From positions 1-46,172 of the forward strand of contig QOUV01000016.1 of NCBI GenBank assembly GCA_003862155.1: 46,172 bases of DNA. The letters are read 5' to 3'. Both the position numbers and the translations under genes were made by a program. The DNA is from Lachnospiraceae bacterium. GTDB taxonomy: Bacteria > Bacillota > Clostridia > Lachnospirales > Lachnospiraceae. Under the pieces are notes generated by a model. That model did no database searches, was not told the DNA's origin, and worked only from the letters and a program-made list of their open reading frames with translations. Below are positions 8,833-17,692 of the stretch, piece by piece (the stretch's first letter is position 1; each line of letters opens with the position of its first letter).

Positions 8833-10101
8833 TTTTTGGAGGGTGTCGAAGAAGCCGGGGTAGGAGATCTTGACGCAGTCGGGATCGTCGAGAGTGGTTT
8901 CGCCGGAGGCGCTTAGTGCGGCAACTGCGAAGCTCATTGCAATGCGGTGATCTTTGTGCGTTCTGATCTGCGCGCCGTGGAGAGGGCGGCCGCCGTGTAT
9001 TATGAAGCCGTCGTCTGTCGGGGTGATATCACAGCCCATGGCGGAAAGATTCTCGGTTACTGTGTCAATGCGGTTTGATTCCTTGACCTTGAGCTCGGCT
9101 GCGTCCTTTATTGTGGTGGTGCCGTCAGCGTAGGCGGCCATCACGGCGATGACAGGGAGCTCGTCGATAAGAGCGGGGATTATGCTGCCTTCGATAGTAG
9201 TCCCGTGAAGAGAGGAGGATTTTACGACGATGTCGGCAACGGCTTCGCCTGAAACAGTTCTCTCGTTGATGTAGGAGATATCTCCGCCCATGGCCTCGAT
9301 AACTTTTAAGATTCCGGCACGGGTCGGATTCGTATTTACATTTTCGACAATTATCTCTGCATTTTTTGAAATAAGGCCGGCCGCCAGAAAATATGCGGCA
9401 GAAGAGATGTCGCCAGGGACAGTGATGTTTTGCCCGATAAGGCGGGGTTCAGGCTCAACTTCTGTGTAATGCCGCGATTCGTCAGTAAAGACAGAGGCCC
9501 CGAAGCCGCGAAGCATCAGCTCGGTGTGATTTCTGGAGATCGCAGGCTCTGTGACTGAAGTCTTTCCGTCAGCAAAGAGTCCGGCGAAGAGCACACAGGA
9601 TTTGACCTGGGCTGAGGCGACAGGAGACTTGTAGTCGATTCCGTGAAGAGAGCCGCCGTGAATCGTCATTGGAAGGCAGCCGCCATTGGAATCGATAGAA
9701 GCGCCCATCTGCGTGAGAGGGGAAATGACGCGCTTCATCGGGCGGGTCTTAAGCGACTCGTCACCAGTGATCGTCGAAGAAAAATGCTGTCCGGCAAGAA
9801 TTCCTGACATTAGACGGGTAGTCGTTCCGCTGTTCCCGGCATCGAGAACATCTGACGGGGCAGAAAGACCGTGGAGCCCTTTTCCGTGGATCGTGACTTC
9901 TGATCCGTTCCGATCGATAGATATTCCCATTTTTTTAAAGCAGGAGATGCTCGAAAGGCAGTCGGCTCCCTCGAGGAAGCCGTGGAGATATGTGTCCCCT
10001 TCGGCAATCGAGCCAAGCATTATTCCCCTGTGTGAAATTGATTTGTCTCCCGGGACGATGACAACTCCGGAGAGTCGGTCAGCTTCTTTTATGCAGTACA
10101 T
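8821..10101 (-). CDS. aroA: 3-phosphoshikimate 1-carboxyvinyltransferase (EPSP synthase)
   Basis: The enzyme transfers enolpyruvate from PEP to shikimate-3-phosphate, the sixth step of the shikimate pathway, in the cytoplasm. Signatures are PGDKSISHRGIMLGSIAEG near the N-terminus, DAGNSGTTTRLMSG for PEP/S3P binding, and the second-domain motif LKVKESNRIDT. Length (426 residues) is normal. Two ATGs compete: the one at 10107 lies one base from the AAAGGA site, while the one at 10101 has it 7 bases away, so I choose 10101. The start lies inside tyrA (23-base overlap), giving a coupled tyrA-aroA operon for aromatic amino acids. The last bases fall within a REP-like palindrome. Confidence 0.95.
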   Translation of the reverse strand: MYCIKEADRLSGVVIVPGDKSISHRGIMLGSIAEGDTYLHGFLEGADCLSSISCFKKMGISIDRNGSEVTIHGKGLHGLSAPSDVLDAGNSGTTTRLMSGILAGQHFSSTITGDESLKTRPMKRVISPLTQMGASIDSNGGCLPMTIHGGSLHGIDYKSPVASAQVKSCVLFAGLFADGKTSVTEPAISRNHTELMLRGFGASVFTDESRHYTEVEPEPRLIGQNITVPGDISSAAYFLAAGLISKNAEIIVENVNTNPTRAGILKVIEAMGGDISYINERTVSGEAVADIVVKSSSLHGTTIEGSIIPALIDELPVIAVMAAYADGTTTIKDAAELKVKESNRIDTVTENLSAMGCDITPTDDGFIIHGGRPLHGAQIRTHKDHRIAMSFAVAALSASGETTLDDPDCVKISYPGFFDTLQKLGQ

Positions 10102-11185
10102 AGCCATGTCCTTTCAACAGTTTAAAAGCGGCCTCGTAGTCGCTTTCAGAGTAGAGTTCGATAGAGAGCACGCCCTCTTCAAATTCACGGTTGTGTATAA
10201 GTCCGATATTTTTGATTGAAATAGAAGATGATGCGAGGAGAGTAGCTACGCAGGCAATTTCACCCGGCTCATCGCGGAGATCCGAGTAGATAACAAACTC
10301 AGACGGAAGGATGCCGGTCTTCTTTCTGATAGGAAGGCTGTCGCGGTAGTCCTTTGCGGCCTGAAATTTCTCACGGATTCTGCTGCCATCGCCGGACTCT
10401 ATAACTGATTTGAAACTGTCGAGCACGTCCTCGTATTCGTCAATAAGCTTTAAGATCGCGTCTTTATTTGACAGGCATATATTTTCCCACATAACGGGCG
10501 ACGAGGATGAAATTCTCGTAATATCCTTAAAACCGCCGGCTGCTATAGTTTTAAGCAGATCGTCTTTGTCGTTGTTTTTTACAAGATTTACAAGGGAAGC
10601 CGAGATCACATGAGGCAGGTGGCTTATGCAGGCGACTGCAAAGTCGTGTTCCTTAGGCTCAAGGACCATGGTCACTGCACCGAGTGAACTTATAAACTTG
10701 TCGAAATACGGGACGATCTCCTTTGCCTTTGCACTCTGATAAGTCAGAAGGTAGTAGGCGTTTTCGAGAAATGACGGGTCAGAGTAGGAGTATCCGGTGT
10801 TTTCGGAGCCTGTCATAGGGTGGCCTCCGATGAACTGATCCGAAAGCCCGAGCCGGTCGATCTCGCGGGAGATATCGTTCTTTACGGAGCCGACATCGGT
10901 GATAAGAGTCGAGCTGTTAAGGTATGGCTTTATCCTTGACAGATATTGTATATTTATTAGTACCGGGGAACAGAGAAAAATCACGTCGGCGTCTGCGATC
11001 TCTTCATCTGAAAGGAGATCATCATTTAAAATAAGTCCGTCGGCGTGTGCTTCCTCAACGGTCTTTTTGTGTCCGGCTGTGGCGTAAAGCCTGATATCCG
11101 GGTATGTGGCGTGGATAGCTTTGGCAACGGAGCCGCCTATGAGCCCGAGCCCCACAAAAACTATTTTTCTTGGATTAAAGTTCAT
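10079..11185 (-). CDS. tyrA: Prephenate dehydrogenase with C-terminal ACT domain
   Basis: This 368-residue enzyme oxidatively decarboxylates prephenate to 4-hydroxyphenylpyruvate in tyrosine synthesis. The N-terminal NAD-binding site is VGLGLIGGSVAKAI (residues 11-24). GGHPMTGSENTGYS is the conserved substrate-binding loop with its catalytic-region histidine. The last 75 residues (YSDLRDEPGEIACVATLL onward) form an ACT domain, as expected for a tyrosine-feedback-regulated Gram-positive TyrA. It is the first gene of the leftward tyrA-aroA operon, driven by the promoter at 11221-11249, with a palindrome over the transcription start. Confidence 0.93.
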   Translation of the reverse strand: MNFNPRKIVFVGLGLIGGSVAKAIHATYPDIRLYATAGHKKTVEEAHADGLILNDDLLSDEEIADADVIFLCSPVLINIQYLSRIKPYLNSSTLITDVGSVKNDISREIDRLGLSDQFIGGHPMTGSENTGYSYSDPSFLENAYYLLTYQSAKAKEIVPYFDKFISSLGAVTMVLEPKEHDFAVACISHLPHVISASLVNLVKNNDKDDLLKTIAAGGFKDITRISSSSPVMWENICLSNKDAILKLIDEYEDVLDSFKSVIESGDGSRIREKFQAAKDYRDSLPIRKKTGILPSEFVIYSDLRDEPGEIACVATLLASSSISIKNIGLIHNREFEEGVLSIELYSESDYEAAFKLLKGHGYVLHKRS

Positions 11186-11201
11186 CGTAATCTTGTTCTC
11201 T

Positions 11202-11218
11202 TTCTTAATTCTTAAGAA
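11202..11218 (-). promoter_or_regulatory. Palindromic candidate operator at the tyrA transcription start
   Basis: TTCTTAA-ttc-TTAAGAA is a perfect 7+7 palindrome lying 2-18 bases downstream of the tyrA -10 box and covering the predicted start site. Position and symmetry suggest a repressor site; no regulator is identified. Confidence 0.45.
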
Positions 11219-11220
11219 AT

Positions 11221-11249
11221 AGTTTATATCATGCCAAATTTAATGTCAA
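11221..11249 (-). promoter_or_regulatory. tyrA-aroA promoter
   Basis: On the minus strand: TTGACA (11249-11244), a 17-base spacer and TAAACT (11226-11221), with an overlapping TATAAA. Its -35 lies 18 bases from the divergent leuS -35. Confidence 0.7.
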
Positions 11250-11267
11250 TCACAGGAGCGGCGCTTC

Positions 11268-11296
11268 TTGACAAAACCGGCACATACGCTTAAAAT
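11268..11296 (+). promoter_or_regulatory. leuS promoter
   Basis: TTGACA (11268-11273), a 17-base spacer and TAAAAT (11291-11296). The leader to the ATG is only about 28 bases and contains GGAGG (11321-11325). There is no room for a T-box. Confidence 0.8.
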
Positions 11297-11330
11297 CTAT
11301 ACTAATTCTGAGCTTTTGTTGGAGGAAAAA

Positions 11331-13745
11331 ATGAATACTATTTATAATCATCGCGCTGTTGAAGAGAAGTGGCGCAAGGTTTGGGAAGAAAAACCGGTTA
11401 ATCCAAAGGACGAAAGCAAGCCGAAGTACTACTGCCTCGACATGTTCCCGTATCCTTCAGGAGCAGGACTTCATGTAGGGCACTGGAGGGGCTATGTTAT
11501 CTCTGATGTCTGGAGCCGTTATCAGCTGATGCACGGCAAGTATGTCATTCACCCTATGGGATGGGATGCGTTCGGGCTTCCTGCGGAGAACTATGCTATC
11601 AAGACCGGCCAGCACCCGTCTATTTCTACAGCTGCAAATATAAAGAATATCAAGCGTCAGGTGCAGCAGATCGGCGCTTTATACGACTGGGATATGGAGA
11701 TCAATACCACTGATCCGAAGTACTACAAGTGGACCCAGTGGATATTTATTCAGATGTTTAAGCACGGTCTCGCATACGAGAAGAAGATGCCTCTGAACTG
11801 GTGCCCTCACTGCAAGGCAGTACTTGCGAACGAGGAGGCAGAGGGCGGTGTCTGCGAGAGGTGTGGAACCCCTGTTACCAAGAAGAATCTCCGTCAGTGG
11901 ATGTTAAAGATCACGAGTTACGCCGACAGGCTTCTCGAGGGACTTGACGATCTCGACTGGCCTGAGAGAGTAAAGAAGATGCAGAAGGACTGGATCGGCC
12001 GTTCATACGGTGCCGAGGTCAATTTCCCTCTGAAGAACGATCCAGACAAGCACATCACAGTATTTACGACAAGACCTGATACTTTATACGGTGCCACATT
12101 TATGGTACTTGCTCCGGAGCACGAGATGGTAAAGGAGCTTACGACTCCAGAGCAGAAGGCTGAGGTTGAGGCATACTGCCAGGCTGCTGCAAACAAGTCA
12201 AACGTCGACCGTGTCCAGAACAAGGAGAAGACAGGTGTCTGGACTGGTTCTTATGCTATAGATCCGCTGAATAACGCGGAAGTTCCTATCTGGGTTTCTG
12301 ACTATGTCCTCGCAGACCACGGAACAGGAGCCATCATGTGCGTTCCTGCCCACGATCAGAGAGACTGGGATTTCGCAAAGAAATTCGGCCTGAAGATCAT
12401 CCCTGTTATAAGCCCGGATGGCTCCGATATGTCTGATATGAAGGAGCCTTATGTTGAGGCGAAGGGAAAGATGATAAATTCCGGTGACTGGAACGGAATG
12501 GATTCAGATAAGTTAAAGAGTGAGGCCCCTGATATCATCCAGAAGATGGGTATCGGGAAGAGAACCGTAAGCTACAAGCTTCGTGACTGGGTATTCTCCC
12601 GCCAGAGATACTGGGGCGAGCCGATTCCTATCATTCACTGCCCTCACTGTGGAGCGGTTCCTGTACCAGAGGATCAGCTTCCTGTAGTTCTTCCTGACGT
12701 CAAGTCATACGAGCCTACAGACACAGGTGAGTCACCACTCGCATCCATGACGGACTGGGTCAACACGACCTGCCCTGTCTGCGGCAGACCTGCCAAGAGA
12801 GAGACAAACACTATGCCTCAGTGGGCCGGATCTTCATGGTACTTCCTCCGTTATGTAGATGTTCATAACGACAAGGAGCTTGTTTCTAGAGAGAAGGCCG
12901 ACAAGTATCTCCCGGTAGATATGTATATCGGCGGTGTTGAGCATGCAGTACTTCATCTGCTCTATGCCAGATTCTGGACGAAATTCCTCCACGATATCGG
13001 CGTAGTTGATTTCGACGAGCCGTTCAAGAGACTCTTCAATCAGGGCATGATCTTAGGACCTAAGGGCATCAAGATGAGCAAGTCACTTGGAAATGTCGTA
13101 TCACCTGACGATATGATAAGAGACTTCGGCTGCGACGCTTTGAGAATGTACGAGCTCTTTATCGGACCTCCAGAGGTCGACAGTGCCTGGGATGACAGAG
13201 GCATCGAGGGAATCAGCAGATTCCTCAACAAAGTTTACAAGCTCGTTGTAGAGGAGAGCGCAAAGGACGTTCCTGAGACCAAAGAGCTTGTCCGCCTTAG
13301 AAACCAGATGATAAAGACCATCACTACGAGACTTGAGTCATTTTCACTGAATACCGTTGTCTCGGGATTCATGGAATATACGAATACTTTTGCAAATATT
13401 GCAAAGAAGGGAGGAGTCGACAAGAAGACTCTCGAGGCCCTTACAGTCCTTATGGCACCGTTCGCACCACACCTCGCGGAGGAGATGCACGAGATCTTAG
13501 GCTACAAGGAATCAGTCTTTAAAGAGCAGTGGCCGACATGGGATGAGAAGCTTACAGAGGAAGAAGATGTCCAGATGCCTGTCCAGATCAACGGAAAGAC
13601 TAAGAAGGTCATTAGCCTTCCGAAGGACGTAAAGAAGGACGACGCACTTGCGGCCGCAAAGGAGGCTATCGCTGACAAGCTGACCGGAAATGTTGTAAAA
13701 GAGATATTCGTACCTGGCAGAATCATTAACTTCGTAATGAAATAA
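11331..13745 (+). CDS. leuS: Leucyl-tRNA synthetase
   Basis: This 804-residue class Ia aminoacyl-tRNA synthetase charges tRNA-Leu. The HIGH-type motif is in [16 protein letters not shown] near residue 42, and KMSKS appears as [13 protein letters not shown] near residue 583. The CP1 editing domain includes [20 protein letters not shown]. Two CxxC pairs, in [23 protein letters not shown] and in the later CPVCG region, suggest zinc sites. I choose the ATG at 11331 because GGAGG lies 5 bases upstream; the in-frame TTG at 11268 is the -35 box of its promoter. icd follows after 14 bases. Confidence 0.97.
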   Translation: MNTIYNHRAVEEKWRKVWEEKPVNPKDESKPKYYCLDMFPYPSGAGLHVGHWRGYVISDVWSRYQLMHGKYVIHPMGWDAFGLPAENYAIKTGQHPSISTAANIKNIKRQVQQIGALYDWDMEINTTDPKYYKWTQWIFIQMFKHGLAYEKKMPLNWCPHCKAVLANEEAEGGVCERCGTPVTKKNLRQWMLKITSYADRLLEGLDDLDWPERVKKMQKDWIGRSYGAEVNFPLKNDPDKHITVFTTRPDTLYGATFMVLAPEHEMVKELTTPEQKAEVEAYCQAAANKSNVDRVQNKEKTGVWTGSYAIDPLNNAEVPIWVSDYVLADHGTGAIMCVPAHDQRDWDFAKKFGLKIIPVISPDGSDMSDMKEPYVEAKGKMINSGDWNGMDSDKLKSEAPDIIQKMGIGKRTVSYKLRDWVFSRQRYWGEPIPIIHCPHCGAVPVPEDQLPVVLPDVKSYEPTDTGESPLASMTDWVNTTCPVCGRPAKRETNTMPQWAGSSWYFLRYVDVHNDKELVSREKADKYLPVDMYIGGVEHAVLHLLYARFWTKFLHDIGVVDFDEPFKRLFNQGMILGPKGIKMSKSLGNVVSPDDMIRDFGCDALRMYELFIGPPEVDSAWDDRGIEGISRFLNKVYKLVVEESAKDVPETKELVRLRNQMIKTITTRLESFSLNTVVSGFMEYTNTFANIAKKGGVDKKTLEALTVLMAPFAPHLAEEMHEILGYKESVFKEQWPTWDEKLTEEEDVQMPVQINGKTKKVISLPKDVKKDDALAAAKEAIADKLTGNVVKEIFVPGRIINFVMK

Positions 13746-13759
13746 GGAGCCGCTTAATA

Positions 13760-14971
13760 ATGAATAAAATTGCTATGAAGACACCGCTCGTCGAGATGGA
13801 CGGCGATGAGATGACGCGTATAATCTGGAAGATTATAAAGGACGAGCTTCTGCTTCCTTTTATCGATTTAAAGACTGAGTACTACGATCTCGGACTAAAG
13901 CACAGAGACGAGACAGACGATCAGGTGACTATAGATGCCAGCAACGCTACAAAGAAATATGGTGTTGCCGTAAAGTGCGCTACTATCACCCCGAATGCAG
14001 CCCGTGTCAAGGAGTACAACCTGAAGAGAATGTACAAGTCCCCGAACGGCACTATCCGTTCGATCCTCGACGGCACTGTTTTCAGAGCACCGATCATTGT
14101 AAAGGGCATTGAGCCGAACGTAAAGACCTGGGAGAAACCGATCACGATCGCCCGTCACGCTTACGGTGATGTTTACAGCGCGACAGAGATGAAGATCCCT
14201 GGCCCTGGCAGGGTAGAGCTTGTCTACACTAAGCCGGACGGCACAGAGGAGAGAGCCCTGGTTCATGAGTTTGACGGACCGGGAGTTGTACAGGGACAGC
14301 ACAACATGATCTCATCTATCGAGAGTTTTGCCAGAAGCTGCTTCAACTACGCTCTTGAGAAAAAACAGGACCTCTGGTTCGCATCGAAGGACACGATCAG
14401 CAAGAAGTACGACCATACGTTTAAGGATGTATTCCAGGATATCTACGACAGCGAGTACAAGGATAAGTTCGAAGCCTGCGGCATCACATATTTTTATACA
14501 CTGATTGATGATGCGGTTGCCCGTATCATGAAGAGCAGAGGCGGATTTATCTGGGCCTGCAAGAATTACGATGGAGATGTCATGAGTGATATGCTCTCAT
14601 CCGCGTTTGGCTCACTTGCTATGATGACTTCAGTCCTCGTTTCCCCTCACGGATACTACGAGTACGAGGCTGCTCACGGAACAGTTCAGAGACACTACTA
14701 TAAGTATCTTAAGGGTGAGGAGACTTCTACGAACTCAGTTGCCACTATCTTTGCATGGACTGGCGGCTTGAGAAAGAGAGGAGAACTCGACGGTATTCCT
14801 GAGCTTTCAAAGTTTGCTGATGCGCTCGAGAGTGCTACGATAGAGACCATCGAGTCTGGAAAGATGACCGGTGACCTGACCCGCATCACATCGCTTCCGA
14901 ACCCGACGAAGCTCAATACAAGAGATTTTATCCTCGCTATCAGAGAGAATCTTGAGAAAAAATTAGGTTAA
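13760..14971 (+). CDS. icd: NADP-dependent isocitrate dehydrogenase (eukaryote-like type)
   Basis: This 403-residue enzyme oxidises isocitrate to 2-oxoglutarate. The N-terminal [24 protein letters not shown] and the [19 protein letters not shown] phosphate-binding loop belong to the homodimeric subfamily II, close to eukaryotic NADP-IDH, rather than the E. coli-type enzyme. C-terminal [10 protein letters not shown] is the conserved coenzyme region. 2-oxoglutarate from this enzyme could feed the GdhA encoded about 9 kb to the left. GGAG lies 10 bases before the ATG. The gene is probably cotranscribed with leuS and the following ABC-F gene (5-base gap). Confidence 0.95.
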   Translation: MNKIAMKTPLVEMDGDEMTRIIWKIIKDELLLPFIDLKTEYYDLGLKHRDETDDQVTIDASNATKKYGVAVKCATITPNAARVKEYNLKRMYKSPNGTIRSILDGTVFRAPIIVKGIEPNVKTWEKPITIARHAYGDVYSATEMKIPGPGRVELVYTKPDGTEERALVHEFDGPGVVQGQHNMISSIESFARSCFNYALEKKQDLWFASKDTISKKYDHTFKDVFQDIYDSEYKDKFEACGITYFYTLIDDAVARIMKSRGGFIWACKNYDGDVMSDMLSSAFGSLAMMTSVLVSPHGYYEYEAAHGTVQRHYYKYLKGEETSTNSVATIFAWTGGLRKRGELDGIPELSKFADALESATIETIESGKMTGDLTRITSLPNPTKLNTRDFILAIRENLEKKLG

Positions 14972-14976
14972 TTTTT

Positions 14977-16902
14977 ATGATATTAAGTGTTTCCAATCTG
15001 ACAAAACGTTTTGGAGAAAAGGTCGTTTTTGAGGACCTGTCTTTTCAGATAAGAGAACATGAGCACGCAGCCATTGTCGGAAACAATGGCTGCGGCAAAT
15101 CGACGCTTCTTAAAGTCATAGTGGGCGAAGAGCCCGCTGACTCGGGAAGCGTTGTTTTTGCTAAAGACTCAAATTATGGTTATCTGGCGCAGTATCAGGA
15201 CGCGGACTATCCGGGCACGATCTGGGATTACGTCTACCATGCGAGAGAAGACATCATCGAAATGGACCAAAACCTCCACAGGATGGAGTCTGATATGAAG
15301 ACTGTAAGCGGAGATGATCTGACGAAGCTTATGGATTCATACCAGAAACTCAGCCATCAATTTATGCTCGCAGACGGAGAGTCCTATGTCTCGAGAGTCG
15401 GGGGAACGTTAAAAGGATTAGGCTTTACGGAGGACGATTTCCAGAAGACCATGACCGAGCTTTCGGGAGGACAGAAGACCAGAGTCGCTCTCTCGAAACT
15501 CCTTGTCACAAATCCGGACCTCCTGCTTCTCGATGAGCCGATAAACCACCTGGATCTCCGCTCTATCGAATGGCTTGAAAATTTCCTGATGAATTACAAC
15601 GGGGCTGTTGTGATCGTAGCCCACGACAGATACTTCCTCGACCGGACAGTTACACGCTGTATCGACCTCTCAGACCTTAAAGCCCACGACTACAAAGGCA
15701 ACTATACTGAGTTTATGAGGCAGAAGGATCTCTTTCTTTTATCAAGGGAGAGAGAATACGAAAAGCAGCAGAAGAAGATCGAGCACGAGGAGAAAGTTAT
15801 TGAGAAGCTGCAGAGCTTCAACCGTGAGAAGTCGATCAGGCGGGCAGAGAGCCGCAAAAAAGTCCTCGAAAAAATCGACCGCATAGAGAAGCCCCAGGAG
15901 ATGGACCACTCTATGAAGCTCTCGCTTCAGCCAATCTCCACGAGCGGAAATGACGTGCTTACAGTAGAGCACCTCTCTAAGGCATTTGACGGCAATCAGA
16001 TTTTTTCAGATATTTCATTTGAAGTGAAGCGTGGCGAAAAGGTCGCACTGATAGGTGACAACGGCATCGGAAAATCCACTATCCTAAAGATCATAAACAA
16101 CATCTTTCCGGCCGATTCGGGAAAGATAAAGATCGGCACCGGTGTTACGATCGGATACTACGATCAGGAACAGCACGGATTCAATGAGGACAACACGCTC
16201 TTCGATGAGATGCACGACGCCTACCCGACGCTTAACAACACGAGGATAAGGAATGTACTTGCAGCGTTTCTATTCAGAGAGGACGAAGTCTTTAAACAGA
16301 TAAGAGACCTCTCCGGTGGCGAGAGAGGACGTGTCTCCCTTGCAAAACTGATGCTTGCCGGTGACAATTTTCTGATCCTCGACGAGCCTACGAACCATCT
16401 CGACATGGACTCGAAGGAGATACTTGAGCACGCTTTAAATAATTACGAGGGGACAGTCCTCTATGTTTCGCATGACAGATATTTTGTAAATCAGACTGCG
16501 GACAGGATACTTGAGCTTAAGTCCGACGGAATGCACGAGTACCTTGGAAATTATGACTACTACCTGAGCAAACGTGACGACATAAAGACAGACTTCGGCC
16601 TTCCGGACGACACTGCAGAAGATCGGCAGGAGGAAAAGCCGCAGAGTTCAGCCGATGACTGGAAGAAGCAGAAGGAAGAGGCCCGCGCCAGACAGAAAAA
16701 AGAGCGCGAGATAAAGAACATTGAAGAGCAAATCGAGGACCTGGAGACTGAAAAATCCGGGATCGAGAGCCAATTTGCAGATCCACAGATCGCGAAGAAT
16801 TCGGCCAAGCTCAACGAACTTACCGCACAGTTAAAAACTCTTGATGATAGTTTAAAAAAGCTTTATGATAAGTGGGAGCGGTTGTTAGGCGGTGCCGAGT
16901 GA
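14977..16902 (+). CDS. ABC-F family ATPase
   Basis: This is a 641-residue soluble protein with two ABC ATPase domains and no membrane segments, the ABC-F layout. Domain 1 has Walker A GNNGCGKST (35-43), signature LSGGQKTR (about 162) and Walker B LLLLDEPINHLD (about 180-191). Domain 2 has GDNGIGKST (about 360), LSGGERGR (about 445) and DEPTNHLD (about 468). The linker is charged and helical, and the last 90 residues are a Glu/Lys-rich coiled coil as in YdiF/Uup types. ABC-F proteins bind the ribosome and modulate translation or antibiotic sensitivity. The first Walker B reads DEPINHLD rather than the usual DEPTNHLD. The last 31 bases recur twice downstream. Confidence 0.9.
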   Translation: MILSVSNLTKRFGEKVVFEDLSFQIREHEHAAIVGNNGCGKSTLLKVIVGEEPADSGSVVFAKDSNYGYLAQYQDADYPGTIWDYVYHAREDIIEMDQNLHRMESDMKTVSGDDLTKLMDSYQKLSHQFMLADGESYVSRVGGTLKGLGFTEDDFQKTMTELSGGQKTRVALSKLLVTNPDLLLLDEPINHLDLRSIEWLENFLMNYNGAVVIVAHDRYFLDRTVTRCIDLSDLKAHDYKGNYTEFMRQKDLFLLSREREYEKQQKKIEHEEKVIEKLQSFNREKSIRRAESRKKVLEKIDRIEKPQEMDHSMKLSLQPISTSGNDVLTVEHLSKAFDGNQIFSDISFEVKRGEKVALIGDNGIGKSTILKIINNIFPADSGKIKIGTGVTIGYYDQEQHGFNEDNTLFDEMHDAYPTLNNTRIRNVLAAFLFREDEVFKQIRDLSGGERGRVSLAKLMLAGDNFLILDEPTNHLDMDSKEILEHALNNYEGTVLYVSHDRYFVNQTADRILELKSDGMHEYLGNYDYYLSKRDDIKTDFGLPDDTAEDRQEEKPQSSADDWKKQKEEARARQKKEREIKNIEEQIEDLETEKSGIESQFADPQIAKNSAKLNELTAQLKTLDDSLKKLYDKWERLLGGAE

Positions 16903-17057
16903 AACGACGGCAGCGCCTTATAAACCGCCCCTGCGATAGCCGTCCGCGATTGGCGAGCGCGAAGCGCGAAGACAGAGCGGAAACGGCGAACCGTGGGAGC
17001 GGTTGTTAGGCGGTGCCTAGCGAAGCGTGGGAGCGGTCGTCAGGCAGTGCCGAGTGA
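16872..17057 (+). repeat. Three copies of a 31-bp unit derived from the ABC-F gene end
   Basis: The sequence from GTGGGAGCGGTTGTTAGGCG to CGAGTGA occurs at 16872-16902 (the last codons and stop of the ABC-F gene), again at 16993-17023 and at 17027-17057, with few changes. The intervening 90 bases are GC-rich with GCGCGAAGCGC-type palindromic motifs. The third copy abuts the rex ribosome site. Confidence 0.85.
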
Positions 17058-17064
17058 GGAATAG

Positions 17065-17688
17065 ATGAACAAAGGTATTTCAAAAGCTGTCATACGCAGA
17101 ATGCCGAGATACTACAGATATCTGGGTGAACTTATTGAGAATGGAGTCGAGAGGATTTCATCGAATGAACTCAGTGAGATGATGCAGGTCACGGCGTCTC
17201 AGATCAGGCAGGATTTAAATAATTTCGGAGGATTCGGACAGCAGGGCTACGGCTACAATGTGAAGTTTCTATACGACGAGATCGGAAGGATCTTAGGTCT
17301 TACCGAGATCCACAATGTGGCCCTCTTCGGAGTAGGAAACCTTGGACATGCTATCGCAAACTATGTGAGTTTTGAGAAGCTGCCTTTCAAGATGATTGGT
17401 CTTTTTGACGTAGATCCGAAGAAGAAGGGCATCAGGGTGAGCGAGATCCCGATTATGATGCTTGACGAGTTCGAGGAGTTTTATAAGACAAACCGTGTAG
17501 ACATAGCGGTGCTTACCCTTCCGAAGGATGCAGCCATGCCTGTCGCGGAGAGGCTTGCCAACCTTGGAGTCCGGGCATTCTGGAATTTTGCGCATGTGGA
17601 TCTTGTGATGCCGAAGGGGATAGTCGTAGAGAACGTACATCTGTCAGAGTCACTGATGCAGCTCTCATACAATATGACCGGGAGGTAA
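17065..17688 (+). CDS. rex: Redox-sensing transcriptional repressor Rex
   Basis: This 207-residue NADH/NAD-ratio sensor represses fermentation and electron-transfer genes when NADH is low. An N-terminal winged helix (residues about 3-75: AVIRRMPRYYRYL, SNELSEMMQVTASQIRQDL, NNFGGFGQQGYGYNV) precedes a Rossmann NAD(H) domain with GVGNLGHAI at about 89-97. The C-terminal helix that swaps between subunits is present. The length is typical. It starts 162 bases after the ABC-F gene, across a repeat-rich spacer, and is followed 4 bases later by the coiled-coil gene. Confidence 0.96.
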   Translation: MNKGISKAVIRRMPRYYRYLGELIENGVERISSNELSEMMQVTASQIRQDLNNFGGFGQQGYGYNVKFLYDEIGRILGLTEIHNVALFGVGNLGHAIANYVSFEKLPFKMIGLFDVDPKKKGIRVSEIPIMMLDEFEEFYKTNRVDIAVLTLPKDAAMPVAERLANLGVRAFWNFAHVDLVMPKGIVVENVHLSESLMQLSYNMTGR

Positions 17689-17692
17689 AAGC

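Noticed and set aside
9686-10219. 177-residue plus-strand open frame over aroA/tyrA
   Set aside because: Antisense to aroA and the tyrA end; the translation is low-complexity and unrecognised.
11268-11330. Upstream TTG start for leuS (extra 21 residues)
   Set aside because: The TTG is the first base triplet of the TTGACA -35 box, and a GGAGG site precedes the ATG at 11331.
11297-11330. T-box leader for leuS
   Set aside because: The leader is under 35 bases, too short for a T-box.
13895-14302. 135-residue minus-strand open frame within icd
   Set aside because: Antisense to strongly conserved icd coding sequence, with no ribosome site or domain.
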